A stretch of DNA of 38,704 nucleotides, from NCBI GenBank assembly GCA_020444175.1, contig JAHLLM010000050.1, forward strand, positions 1 through 38,704, in the 5' to 3' direction. Origin of the DNA: Desulfobulbaceae bacterium. Its GTDB lineage: Bacteria; Desulfobacterota; Desulfobulbia; Desulfobulbales; SURF-16. The translations under genes and the position numbers were made by a program. The notes under the pieces are model-generated. The model was not told the origin of the DNA, did not search any database, and saw only the letters and a program-made list of their open reading frames with translations. Of the stretch, positions 1 to 8,303 are shown piece after piece (within the stretch, counting starts at the first letter, position 1; the number at the start of each line of letters is the position of its first letter).

Positions 1-48
1 ATGTGAGCAGGCCTGATCGTTCAAAGATGAGGTGCAGCTGAATAGTTA
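1..48 (+). repeat. 3' part of MITE-like repeat (window-edge copy)
   Basis: The first 48 bases are identical to 29822-29869, the right end of the complete repeat at 29719-29869, and finish with the right terminal inverted repeat GCTGAATAGTTA. Sequence after base 48 (CAAAAAAG) differs from that after 29869, so the element boundary is sharp. The left part of this copy lies outside the window. Confidence 0.9.
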
Positions 49-280
49 CAAAAAAGTTTGAGATCCTCTTCCAGTTGAGTGGGGTGGCTGAATATTCTCG
101 AAAATTGTTTTGCTCGTCTAGCTTGTGTGGTACTATTTTTTAAGTTTTAAAATAAGTGATTGCCTGTGGTTGGCTTTTTCAGTGGTTGGGCAATCAAACT
201 GATTAATTTCTGGCTGACGGTTGATGCTTTAAAAGTGCTCTTCTCCTGGAGAGAGTAATCAGAATTGGAGATAAGGTGTT
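49..280. other. Intergenic leader of the J-domain gene, no gene seen
   Basis: About 230 AT-rich bases between the edge repeat and the J-domain gene. I see no credible ORF or RNA gene. A GGAG at 267-270 serves as ribosome binding site for the start at 281. GCTGAATA at 86-93 resembles the repeat terminus but is too short to call. Confidence 0.5.
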
Positions 281-1150
281 ATGGCTTTGGTCGCTGGGGA
301 GCTGGAATTATACCATGCCTGCCGGATAATATTCGGCGCCGAATTGTCTGTCTCTCGGGAATTTTTAGAATATATCCAGCTGTCCGGGGTGAAAAGTGCT
401 TTTCGCAAAAAAGCAATGGAAACCCATCCCGATCGCATGGCTGATAAGAGTCCGCTGGTCAGAAGAAGAAGCGCTCACACATTTCATGCCGTTCAGCAGG
501 CATACGAAAAGCTGGCCCGTTATGTTGATGCCCGCGATAAAGGTTTTCGCTTCACGGGAAAGAAGCCTGTGGCAGCAGGTGCATACAGAAGATCCCGTGC
601 CGGTGCCACACCGAACTGGATGAGCACTCCCCCTCGAAATAATTTTTCTTCGGTCAAAAATAGGTGGCATAAAGCCAGAGATGGTCATCCGGGGAATCAA
701 TCCGGAAAAAATCGGAACACCTTTCATGCAAAAGGTCGTTACAAGGGGACTGTTCCGCAACGACGACTTCTTTTCGGGCATTTCCTCTATTATTCCGGTC
801 TGGCGGATTGGAATACCATTGTCAAAGCGATTGTCTGGCAGAAAAAACAGCCCCGTCTTGGTGAAATTGCCGTGGCACGCGGTTGGTTGACACGGGATGA
901 TGTTTTTCACGTTTTACGGGAGCTTCCCCGTGCATCACTTCCCTTCGGGCAACTGGCTGTGCGTCAGGGGGTGCTTACAAAGATGCAGGTTCATGTCCTG
1001 CTGGCGCAGCAAAAGCGGCAACACAAAAGATTCGGAGAATTTTTTGTGTTGCAGAAAATTCTAACCTCGCAGCAGCTTACCCTGGTTCTCAAGCGATTTC
1101 ATAACCATAATTCCAAGCTTTCCTTCGCTGCCAACGCAGGAAAATTCTGA
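281..1150 (+). CDS. J-domain protein with C-terminal MshEN/GspE-N-like repeats
   Basis: This 289-residue protein has an N-terminal DnaJ-like domain: the HPD tripeptide that stimulates Hsp70 ATPase is at residues 49-51, between two predicted helices (about 35-85). A basic, Gly/Arg/Lys-rich linker covers about 90-150. The C-terminal part (about 165-275) has repeated units of the type LGEIAVxRGWLT, FGQLAVRQGVLT and FGEFFVLQKILT, the pattern of the small helical repeats at the N-terminus of type II secretion and type IV pilus ATPases (MshEN/GspE-N), some of which bind c-di-GMP. The ATG has GGAG about 10 bases upstream. No signal peptide is seen, so it is probably cytoplasmic. A protease gene follows at a 24-base gap. 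Function is inferred as a specialised co-chaperone; its client is unknown. Confidence 0.72.
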   Translation: MALVAGELELYHACRIIFGAELSVSREFLEYIQLSGVKSAFRKKAMETHPDRMADKSPLVRRRSAHTFHAVQQAYEKLARYVDARDKGFRFTGKKPVAAGAYRRSRAGATPNWMSTPPRNNFSSVKNRWHKARDGHPGNQSGKNRNTFHAKGRYKGTVPQRRLLFGHFLYYSGLADWNTIVKAIVWQKKQPRLGEIAVARGWLTRDDVFHVLRELPRASLPFGQLAVRQGVLTKMQVHVLLAQQKRQHKRFGEFFVLQKILTSQQLTLVLKRFHNHNSKLSFAANAGKF

Positions 1151-1174
1151 TACATACCTCCAGAAGGTTTTTCG

Positions 1175-2995
1175 TTGATTTATAATAATCTCATTTATCT
1201 CATAGTCGTTATCTTCGTCCTTTCAACCAACAGTGTTCCGGATTCACCTCAGATCTCTCCCTGGCTGGCAACATTCATCTTCGGACTCAAAGGGCTCATT
1301 TTTTTTCTGGTGGTTTCTCTTACATACCGCCGCAATCGGGTTCGTCAGGCTCCGCAATATTTCTCAGCTGAGCAGAGACTGTCCATTCTGGCCATAATCT
1401 GGCTGGCTCTGGATGTTTATTTTCTTGATTGCCAGTATTATTTCGCAGCCCTGCCGTATTCAGGCCGCTTGCCGGTTCTGGTCAGTCTTTGCGGTATCAT
1501 GCTCTTTTTTTTCTATCTCAGCCTTATCTGGATCGGGGCCAAAAAGAGTTACGTACGTGTTTTCGGTCGTAATTACACCACTGCAACTTTTGTTAAGACA
1601 AATTTAAAAAATAACATACCCATTATTCTGCCCTGGCTGCTTCTGTCCCTTGTTGCCGATTTGCTGATTCTTCTTCCCTTTCCCGCTGTAAAAGAATTTA
1701 TGCACTCCACCTGGGGGGAGCCTCTGTTCTTTCTGGTATTTTTTATCTTACTCGCTGTGACCTTCCCGGAAATCATAACCCGTTTCTGGGGGTGCAGGCC
1801 CATGCAACCGGGCCTGGTGCGCACCCATGTCGAGCTTTTCTGCCGACTGCAGGGCCTGAAATATCGTGATATTCTTATTTGGCCTCTTTTTGAGGGTCAG
1901 GTGTTGACCGCGGGGGTTATGGGGTTGATAAAACGTTTTCGCTATCTCCTTTTTACCCCCGCACTCCTGAAGAGCTTGAGCATTGAAGAGGTCGATGCTG
2001 TTATGGCCCATGAGATCGGTCATGTTAAACGCTATCATCTGCAGCTCTATATGGTTTTGCTCTTCGGATTCAGTCTGCTGGCTCAGCTCGGTTCGTATCT
2101 CTTCATGTATCTGTTGTTGAAATCAAATTATTTTTATCAATTCTCGGCTTTTCTCGGCAAAAATACAGATACGGTTCTCATCTTTTCAAGCACTGTGGCA
2201 TTGTTTGTTCTCCTCATTCTTTATTTTCGGTTTATTTTTGGCTTTTTCATGCGCAACTTTGAGAGACAGGCCGATCTGCATGCTTTGACAAGTCTGGGCG
2301 GCAGCCGGGGCATAGTGAATGCTCTGGAGAAAGTTGCCTGGTTAAGCGGCGATATTCGCGATCTGCCAAGCTGGCATCATTTCGGTATTGCCGAAAGGGT
2401 TGATTTCCTCACCCTTTGCGACAGACAACCCTTGCAGATAAGGAGGCATCATCGCAAGGTTTATGGCGCTCTGCTTCTGTATGTTTTTGTCCTGTTCGGG
2501 GCCGGTTTTACCCTCTGGAAAATGCCCAGCGATCTTCTGGAAAGAGCACCACTGGACCACCTGGCAGAGCTCTATAGCGAAAAGGCTGTTGAGGATACGG
2601 AAAATCATCTCTGGTATCAGCTTTTGGGCGATTTAATGCAGGGCCGGAATATGTATGGAGAGTCAATTGAGGCCTATGAAAAAGCCCTGCATCGTTCTCC
2701 CGAGCATCCGGAGATAATGAATAATCTGGCTTGGGTGCTGCTCACTGCTTCCGAGCCGAAATATCGGAACCCGGAAAGGGCGTTGATGCTTGCCCGTATT
2801 GCTGCCTCAAAAAAGCCGGCAGGCTATATTCTTGATACCCTGGCCATGGCCTATTTCCAAAATGGCTTTATTGAAAATGCCATTGAGGTAGAAAAGAAGG
2901 CCATTGAACTTGATCCGGAAAATAAGGAGTATTATCTCAAGCAGCTCCTGGAATTTGAAAAGGAAGCAGATGGCTTGGCAGACAGTCTGGAGTGA
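1175..2995 (+). CDS. M48-family membrane metalloprotease with C-terminal TPR repeats
   Basis: A 606-residue multi-pass membrane protein. The zinc motif HEIGH is at residues 279-283 (bases 2009-2023), and a downstream ERQAD motif supplies the expected third ligand glutamate, as in HtpX/Ste24-type peptidases. Several hydrophobic segments lie before and after the active site, and about residues 485-590 form TPR-like helices (for example YEKALHRSPEHPEIMNNLAW). The start is a TTG preceded by AGAAGG at a 7-base spacing; no upstream ATG fits better. Family knowledge suggests membrane-protein quality control. The gene follows the J-domain gene closely, so the two may form a proteostasis operon. The exact substrate cannot be deduced. 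Confidence 0.85.
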   Translation: MIYNNLIYLIVVIFVLSTNSVPDSPQISPWLATFIFGLKGLIFFLVVSLTYRRNRVRQAPQYFSAEQRLSILAIIWLALDVYFLDCQYYFAALPYSGRLPVLVSLCGIMLFFFYLSLIWIGAKKSYVRVFGRNYTTATFVKTNLKNNIPIILPWLLLSLVADLLILLPFPAVKEFMHSTWGEPLFFLVFFILLAVTFPEIITRFWGCRPMQPGLVRTHVELFCRLQGLKYRDILIWPLFEGQVLTAGVMGLIKRFRYLLFTPALLKSLSIEEVDAVMAHEIGHVKRYHLQLYMVLLFGFSLLAQLGSYLFMYLLLKSNYFYQFSAFLGKNTDTVLIFSSTVALFVLLILYFRFIFGFFMRNFERQADLHALTSLGGSRGIVNALEKVAWLSGDIRDLPSWHHFGIAERVDFLTLCDRQPLQIRRHHRKVYGALLLYVFVLFGAGFTLWKMPSDLLERAPLDHLAELYSEKAVEDTENHLWYQLLGDLMQGRNMYGESIEAYEKALHRSPEHPEIMNNLAWVLLTASEPKYRNPERALMLARIAASKKPAGYILDTLAMAYFQNGFIENAIEVEKKAIELDPENKEYYLKQLLEFEKEADGLADSLE

Positions 2996-3074
2996 CAGGT
3001 TTCATGCCCAGTGAGTTGTCTTCTCGCGAACAGCCGGACTAATTATCCCCCCCCTCAAATAAACGTATTGATAT

Positions 3075-3626
3075 ATGGAAGAAAAATCAAGACATGCAGA
3101 AAAAAAGGAGCAGGGACTCGTTTTGCTTCATACCGGTGACGGCAAGGGCAAATCAACCGCTGCTTTTGGTCAGGCATTACGCGCTCTAGGTCATGGCTTG
3201 CGCGTCTGCATCGTGCAGTTTATCAAAAGTTCGCAAAACACGGGTGAAGCGAAAGCCTTTGCCTCTTTTAAGGATACAGTTGAGTTTCATGTCCGGGGCA
3301 GTGGTTTTACCTGGAAGACAAAGGATAAAGAGGAGGCAGTCAAGGCAGCCCGGGATGCCTTTGCTTTTGCACGTGATAAGGTGCTTAGTGATAAATACGA
3401 CATGGTCGTATTGGATGAACTGACCTATCTCATTACCTATGGTATGGTGCCTGAGAATGATGTGCTTGATCTAATACAAAAAAGGCCCCCTCGACTTCAT
3501 CTTGTTATCACCGGACGCAACGCAAGCGAAGGCCTTGTGGCGGCAGCTGATCTGGTTTCAGAGGTGCGTCTGGTCAAGCATCCCTTTGAGAAGGGGGGCA
3601 AGGCCAGGATGGGAATAGAATTTTAA
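3075..3626 (+). CDS. cobO: Corrinoid adenosyltransferase (CobO/BtuR type)
   Basis: The 183-residue protein has the family's N-terminal P-loop GDGKGKST, then AFGQALRALGHG and VCIVQFIKS, with VVLDELTYLITYGMV and RPPRLHLVITGRNA downstream, all hallmarks of the CobA/CobO/BtuR ATP:cob(I)alamin adenosyltransferases. It transfers the 5'-deoxyadenosyl group of ATP to cob(I)yrinic acid a,c-diamide or related corrinoids in the cytoplasm. Length is normal for the family. It stands alone, about 5 kb from cbiA, and no cobalamin riboswitch is visible upstream. The ATG lacks a strong ribosome binding site, so the start is moderately certain. Confidence 0.93.
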   Translation: MEEKSRHAEKKEQGLVLLHTGDGKGKSTAAFGQALRALGHGLRVCIVQFIKSSQNTGEAKAFASFKDTVEFHVRGSGFTWKTKDKEEAVKAARDAFAFARDKVLSDKYDMVVLDELTYLITYGMVPENDVLDLIQKRPPRLHLVITGRNASEGLVAAADLVSEVRLVKHPFEKGGKARMGIEF

Positions 3627-3659
3627 AGATGTTGCTGGAAGCGGAAGGCTTTTTGTCTG

Positions 3660-4364
3660 TCAGGACGTTGTTTTTGCAGAGCAGCCGGTCAGAGGCGTTT
3701 GAAAATTGAGATTTTGCAAGGGGTGGGAGTCGATCAACGCTTTGCCGATCTCCGCTCCAAATCGGCAGGCCTCTTTTTGCTGTTCTTTCACGTGGCCGTA
3801 TTTACAGTAATGTTTTCCGATAATTTTTGATTTTTCAGGTGATTTCCCCGAAAGTTTGAGAAAGACGCCGATGGTTCGCCACGGCTCTTTGCTTGGGTGG
3901 GTGAAAATGATGGAATTGACCACGGAAGCGTCATGTTTTTTCAATAAGGAGCAGAGACCGTACCAATGCATGCGCCAGTATCCCCGGCATGAAATAAGCG
4001 GGATAACTGTCTGTCCACTGAGGAGGTCGCGTCCATCCCGGTCCAGAAGTGAGAGTACTGGGCCGCTGGGGTGATATGACCAGGTCGGACCGGCAAGGAT
4101 GATGAGGTCATAGCTGTCCTGGCATTTGGGGGAAAGGGGTTCAATGGGGATGCGTTTTCTGAAAAAAGTAAGCAGCATCATCAATACGGTTGACGGAACG
4201 GATTTAAATGGAAATTGCATTGGCGTGACGGGACGCAGTCGTTCAATGGTGGTGGAAATGCCGGTGTCTCTCAGGCCGTTGGCAACTTGAGCCACCAGGC
4301 TGCTCGTTTGACCGCTTAGGGAAAAATAGATAAGCAAGACTTTTTTTGCTGTAAGGCTATTCAT
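3660..4364 (-). CDS. Flavodoxin-like fold protein
   Basis: A 234-residue protein beginning with KKVLLIYFSLSGQTSSLVAQVA, a typical flavodoxin-like FMN phosphate-binding loop after the first beta strand. LIILAGPTWSYHPSGPV fits the second FMN loop. The C-terminal extension is basic, includes a short Cys/His stretch (KHYCKYGH) and is longer than in classical flavodoxins, more like NAD(P)H-dependent oxidoreductase or dialkylresorcinol-condensing-enzyme-type relatives. It is transcribed divergently from the hemY-like gene and converges with cobO. It is too long and different to be called HemG. Role unknown beyond probable flavin-dependent electron transfer. Confidence 0.68.
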   Translation of the reverse strand: MNSLTAKKVLLIYFSLSGQTSSLVAQVANGLRDTGISTTIERLRPVTPMQFPFKSVPSTVLMMLLTFFRKRIPIEPLSPKCQDSYDLIILAGPTWSYHPSGPVLSLLDRDGRDLLSGQTVIPLISCRGYWRMHWYGLCSLLKKHDASVVNSIIFTHPSKEPWRTIGVFLKLSGKSPEKSKIIGKHYCKYGHVKEQQKEACRFGAEIGKALIDSHPLQNLNFQTPLTGCSAKTTS

Positions 4365-4594
4365 GATTGGCTATTTTACCCATGCAATTTCAATTCTGCA
4401 AGGTGTTGTGTGATTATATTAACCCAAAGAAGCTCACGTTGATGGCGTATATTTTACTGCCCAAACAACGCGGGCCGCAAAGCACATCATCTGCAACAAG
4501 GAAAATGTTTTCCAGGTGCGCGTTTGGGTCGGAGCTGTCTTTTTAAATACCGGGTTTTTTCAATGGATAACGGCTATGCCGGTTGGTGAGGATA

Positions 4595-5968
4595 ATGAGT
4601 AAGTTATATGATGTCATCATAGTAGGAGCAGGAATATCAGGACTGTCCGCAGCTCACTTTCTGAAGAAACATGCACCTTCACTGCAAGTAAGGCTCCTGG
4701 AGAAAAGCGAGCGAGCCGGGGGGGCAATTCAGTCCTTTCATGAAGAAGGTTTTCTTGCCGAATGGGGACCCCACGGATTTCTGGATAATGCCCCAGACAG
4801 CAGGGAGATACTTGCAGATACAGGTTTATATGATGAAGCGCAACAAGCCCCTCTCGGTGATTTTCATCGTTATGTCTGTCATGGCGGACGTCTGGTGCAA
4901 CTCCCGCAGAAACCTCAAAAAATACTCACAACACCTCTTCTGTCTTTGTGGGAAAAAATTCGAATTCTTGGAGATCTGTGGGTAAAACCGAACCCGGCAG
5001 ATCAAACCATGGGGCAATGGGCCGGACGCAGGTTCGGAAAAGGAATTCTGCCGCTTGTTGATGCCGCTGTTACCGGAAGTTTTTCCGGGGATTTTAACAG
5101 ATTGAGTATTAATGCCGTCATGCCCGGCCTGCGAAAACTTGAATGTGAACATGGTTCTGTTCTGCGCGCTTTAAAAAAGAAAATGAAAGAAAAAAAAGGC
5201 GCGGTGAAGGGAAGACTGCCGGCCATGAATAATTTTCCCCAGGGTCTTGAGCGTCTGGTTGAAGTTTTGACCAAGGGTTTTGCCATTACCTATGCTACGG
5301 GTGTAACAAAAGTGACACGGCAGGACGTTTGGCAGGTGACTACGGAAAATGAAATTTTTTCAGCAAAAAATATTGTTCTTGCTCTGCCTGTGAACAGCAG
5401 TTTGCAGCTTTTGTCACCGTTGAAAACACCGCCGATTTCCCAAGTGCCTGTCTCGAAGATATGTAATGTTGTCCTCGGGCTGTCAGATAGTGCGAAAATC
5501 CCCTATGGGTTTGGTTATCTGGCTCCTGAATGCGAAAATCGTTTTACCCTCGGTGTCATGTTTTCTTCTCACATGTTTCCCAATCGAGCTCCGGAAGGCA
5601 AGGTTCTTATTGAAGCCCTGGTGGGAGGACGACGGCATCCGGAGAGGCTTGAGCTTGATGACGATGAGATTGTTTCCCGGGTTTATCAAGACATACGCCA
5701 GCTTATGGAGCTTCCGGATAAACCTCTTTTTAGCAAGGTGCTGAGACCGGAAAGCAGTATTCCGCAACTTGAAATGGATCATCCGCGTATGCTTGAATAT
5801 CGTGCATCCCTGGAGCAGGAGAGTGAGGGGCTTTATATCTGTGGATTTGGTTGGGACGGCATTGGTATCAACGATATGATAAAATCAGCAAAAAAAGCGG
5901 CCGTTGCCATCAGTGCGGGAGGCAGAGGGAAAGAAGAAGAGGCAGGCGTAAAACCGGTTTATTTTTGA
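4595..5968 (+). CDS. hemY: Protoporphyrinogen oxidase (HemY/PPOX type)
   Basis: The protein (457 residues from this start) opens with DVIIVGAGISGLSAAHFL, a Rossmann FAD-binding motif, followed by LEKSERAGGAIQS and GPHGFLDN, characteristic of protoporphyrinogen/coproporphyrinogen oxidases. The C-terminal YICGFGWDGIGINDMIKSA closes the FAD site. It would oxidise protoporphyrinogen IX (or coproporphyrinogen III) during haem synthesis, usually at the membrane face. I prefer the ATG at 4595, preceded by GTGAGG, over in-frame TTG at 4583 and GTG at 4586. A strong hairpin terminator follows. Known HemY enzymes use oxygen, so in an anaerobe the electron acceptor is an open question; the divergent flavodoxin-like gene is a possible partner (inference). 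Confidence 0.87.
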   Translation: MSKLYDVIIVGAGISGLSAAHFLKKHAPSLQVRLLEKSERAGGAIQSFHEEGFLAEWGPHGFLDNAPDSREILADTGLYDEAQQAPLGDFHRYVCHGGRLVQLPQKPQKILTTPLLSLWEKIRILGDLWVKPNPADQTMGQWAGRRFGKGILPLVDAAVTGSFSGDFNRLSINAVMPGLRKLECEHGSVLRALKKKMKEKKGAVKGRLPAMNNFPQGLERLVEVLTKGFAITYATGVTKVTRQDVWQVTTENEIFSAKNIVLALPVNSSLQLLSPLKTPPISQVPVSKICNVVLGLSDSAKIPYGFGYLAPECENRFTLGVMFSSHMFPNRAPEGKVLIEALVGGRRHPERLELDDDEIVSRVYQDIRQLMELPDKPLFSKVLRPESSIPQLEMDHPRMLEYRASLEQESEGLYICGFGWDGIGINDMIKSAKKAAVAISAGGRGKEEEAGVKPVYF

Positions 5969-6009
5969 GCACCGCCTTTGTTTCTTGTTTGCACTGCATT
6001 GGGATAGAA

Positions 6010-6047
6010 AAGAGCGCATAAAATAATTAAAATTTTTATGCGCTCTT
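6010..6047. terminator. Bidirectional intrinsic terminator between hemY and dnaA
   Basis: A perfect 14-bp inverted repeat (AAGAGCGCATAAAA at 6010-6023 and its complement at 6034-6047) with a 10-base loop. It sits between the converging ends of hemY and dnaA. The A/T tracts lie inside the stem, so it can serve either strand. Confidence 0.8.
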
Positions 6048-6066
6048 GAGAGCTTTCCTTGCAGGA

Positions 6067-7398
6067 TTAGAGAAATTTTTTCTCAAGCTTGTCTTCGAGA
6101 AAATCGATTTGCCTGCGAATGCTCGTATTTCTTGTTTTTTTGTCCGTGATAGCTCGGATGGCATGAACAACTGTTGAATGGTCCCGGTTAAATGCCTTGC
6201 CGATATCCGCCAAAGGCATTTCCGTGTATTTCCGTGAAAAATACATGGCAATCTGCCTGGGAAAAGTAATAGCCTGTTTGCGCGATTTTGATTTGAGCTC
6301 GTCTATCTCAATTTTAAATTGACGGGCAATGAAATCGCGAATAACTATTGGCGAAAGCTGGCTGTTCTGACCAATAATATTTGCCAGAGTTTCTTTCACC
6401 ATGGTGAAATCAGGTGTTGCTTTCATCAGGGCAGCCTGGGCCTTGAGGCTGACTATGGTGCTTTCAACCTGTCGGATGTCGCCCTTGAGGTTGTCTGCAA
6501 GATAGGTGATGATCTCATCGGTCAGGTTGAGGTTGTTGGTCTTTGCCTTGCGGAGGATAATTTTGTGTCTCGTGTTGATATCCGGCGGGTTAATTGTGGT
6601 AATAAGACCGGATGAAAGGCGCGAGCGGATACCGGATTCGATGTTCGGGATCTCTCGTGGCCCCATTGAGCTGGTAAAAATAATTTTTTTGCCGCTTTCA
6701 AGGAGAACGTCCATGGTTTCGGCAAGTTCGGACTGTGTTTTTACGCGACCTGACAAGGTGTGAACATCTTCTATAAGGAGAATGTCACAGTGCCTGTGAT
6801 ACTTGTCCTTGAAGTTATTCATGGTGTTGTTTTTTATATTTTTTACCATCTCTGCAGTCATCTGCTGGGCTGTCAGATAGTTGAGCCTGGTTGATGGCGC
6901 ATGATCAAGGATGTGGTGGGCAACCGCGTGGGTAAGGTGACTTTTGCCAAGACCCGTGCCTGCTTTCAGGTAAACACAGTTGCCGATGGCTGAATCAGCT
7001 TTGGCAATGGCTTCACAGGCAGAGTGGGCAAAAAGATTGCAGCTGCCGACAACAAACTCATCAAATGTAAAACGGGGATGAAGAGTTTTGATTGTTGCCT
7101 GCACTCTCGGCATGTCAGGTAGACGCAATGGCTCAGGAGGGCCACTCAGCATTGATTGGCCTTTGCTTTTGTCTGTCTGAAAGGTAAGGTGCACATCGTG
7201 GCGACCAAGCAAACTGAGGCTTTCAAGGATAACCTGACGGTAGTTGTCTGAAACCCAGGTGCAAAAAAAGTTGTCAGGGCCGGTGAGTTCCAGGGTTGAA
7301 TTTTCTTTCTCTTGAGCAGACAGTGGCGCAATCCAGAGCGAATATGCGCTTTCTGGAAGTTTTTCAGCTAAAATCTCTTTTGTCATTTGCCAGAGCAT
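6067..7398 (-). CDS. dnaA: Chromosomal replication initiator DnaA
   Basis: A 443-residue protein with all DnaA domains: an N-terminal domain I (1-75), a short linker, an AAA+ core beginning TFDEFVVGSCNLFAHSA with Walker A GTGLGKS (147-153) and Walker B ILLIEDVH, and a C-terminal helix-turn-helix with the signature RDHSTVVHAI. It binds DnaA boxes and melts the origin when bound to ATP. The ATG is preceded by AGGA at about 6 bases. dnaN does not follow; instead hemY converges from the other side. Walker B reads IED rather than the more usual IDD, a conservative change. The upstream region has one clear DnaA-box-like sequence. Confidence 0.95.
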   Translation of the reverse strand: MLWQMTKEILAEKLPESAYSLWIAPLSAQEKENSTLELTGPDNFFCTWVSDNYRQVILESLSLLGRHDVHLTFQTDKSKGQSMLSGPPEPLRLPDMPRVQATIKTLHPRFTFDEFVVGSCNLFAHSACEAIAKADSAIGNCVYLKAGTGLGKSHLTHAVAHHILDHAPSTRLNYLTAQQMTAEMVKNIKNNTMNNFKDKYHRHCDILLIEDVHTLSGRVKTQSELAETMDVLLESGKKIIFTSSMGPREIPNIESGIRSRLSSGLITTINPPDINTRHKIILRKAKTNNLNLTDEIITYLADNLKGDIRQVESTIVSLKAQAALMKATPDFTMVKETLANIIGQNSQLSPIVIRDFIARQFKIEIDELKSKSRKQAITFPRQIAMYFSRKYTEMPLADIGKAFNRDHSTVVHAIRAITDKKTRNTSIRRQIDFLEDKLEKKFL

Positions 7399-7829
7399 GG
7401 TGATCCTGAGTGATATAAAAATTGAGGTGAGCTAAAATAAATAAATGTTTTGTTCTGATTAAGGAATCATTTAGATTGTGTTTGCTTTTATAAAAAAACG
7501 AGGGGAGTGTCAAAGGCGGTTATTCGTGATTTTTAATTATAAAAGATAAAGTTATCAACAGTCTCCGTTTCCTTTGTAGACGGGGTAATGCGAGGGGGTG
7601 GGGGCTAAGATCCCATAAAGACGTAGTTTTTTCATTCCCCTCTTAAAAGTGCATGAAATCAGCTAATAGCGCCTCTCTCCTGCAAAGAAAATAGTATTTA
7701 ATGGAAAGCTGAATTTTAACTTTTACTCTTCAGAGCTCGTTATAGCTGTTAAATGCTCCGAATTTTGCTAACTGCCCGAGACTTCATGGAGATTTTTTTT
7801 TGTTTTTTTTTTGAACCGCAATCAAAGAA
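7399..7829. other. dnaA-nikR intergenic region, possible origin or dnaA control region
   Basis: Over 400 AT-rich bases between divergent dnaA and nikR without a credible gene. TTATCAACA at 7552-7560 matches the DnaA-box consensus except at one position. Long T tracts occur at 7793-7812 and a G-rich run at 7580-7604. I could find only this one convincing DnaA box, so autoregulation of dnaA is better supported than an origin. Confidence 0.4.
7552..7560 (+). promoter_or_regulatory. DnaA-box-like site
   Basis: TTATCAACA differs from the consensus TTATCCACA at a single base and lies about 155 bases upstream of the dnaA start. Suitable position for DnaA autoregulation. Confidence 0.5.
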
Positions 7830-7867
7830 TAAATTGTAAGTTTGAATAACAAAAATGTTACAATTTA
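7830..7867. promoter_or_regulatory. Perfect inverted repeat, probable NikR operator
   Basis: TAAATTGTAA (7830-7839) and its exact reverse complement TTACAATTTA (7858-7867) are separated by 18 bases and end 25 bases before nikR. A possible promoter (TTGTAA at 7834-7839, TACAAT at 7859-7864, spacing 19) lies inside the repeat, so a bound regulator would block it. NikR proteins bind long, widely spaced dyads and often autoregulate; assigning this dyad to NikR is inference. Confidence 0.65.
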
Positions 7868-7892
7868 ATGACAGTTTTATAAAGGGGACCAT

Positions 7893-8303
7893 ATGCTAAA
7901 ACGTTTCACAGTTTCTCTTGAAGATGATTTGCTTGTTGAATTTGATTCATATATAAAGTCCCATCAATATAATAATCGTTCAGAGGCTATACGGGATCTG
8001 ATACGTAAATCTTTAATCATGGAAGAGTGGGAAGCGGGCAAGGAGGTTGTCGGTGTTATTTCCCTGGTCTATGATCACCATCAATACCAGCTGCAGGAGC
8101 GCATTACTGAACTGCAGCATGATTTTCATCACCAGATCATATCGGCGACCCATATTCATATGGACCATGATAATTGCCTGGAGGTCATTATTGTCAGAGG
8201 CATGGCGGCAAAGGTAAAAGAGCTTGCCGCCAAGCTAAGCGCCATTCGCGGTGTCAAGGACGGTACCCTGAATATGAGCAGTACGGGCGGAGATCTTCAC
8301 TAG
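7893..8303 (+). CDS. nikR: Nickel-responsive regulator NikR
   Basis: This 136-residue protein has the N-terminal ribbon-helix-helix DNA-binding domain (KRFTVSLEDDLLVEFDSYI...RSEAIRDLIR) and a C-terminal ACT-like nickel domain. His76, His87, His89 and Cys95 occur at the same numbering as the square-planar nickel ligands of E. coli NikR. It should bind DNA as a tetramer when nickel is present. Start supported by AAGGGG upstream. A perfect dyad lies just upstream, and cbiA follows with no gap after the TAG. The close link to cobalamin genes, rather than nickel-uptake or hydrogenase genes, is unusual. Confidence 0.95.
   Translation: MLKRFTVSLEDDLLVEFDSYIKSHQYNNRSEAIRDLIRKSLIMEEWEAGKEVVGVISLVYDHHQYQLQERITELQHDFHHQIISATHIHMDHDNCLEVIIVRGMAAKVKELAAKLSAIRGVKDGTLNMSSTGGDLH

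Noticed and set aside
86-95. Another terminus of the MITE-like repeat near the left edge
   Set aside because: Only GCTGAATA matches; similarity does not extend, so chance is likely.
365-910. A 181-codon open frame on the minus strand
   Set aside because: Antisense shadow of the J-domain gene, which has the HPD motif and a ribosome binding site.
3660-4364. HemG-type protoporphyrinogen oxidase
   Set aside because: The protein has a flavodoxin-like start but is longer and its C-terminal half does not resemble HemG; proximity to hemY alone is not enough.
7399-7892. Full replication origin
   Set aside because: Only one convincing DnaA box was found by eye; a cluster would be expected. Kept only as a possibility.
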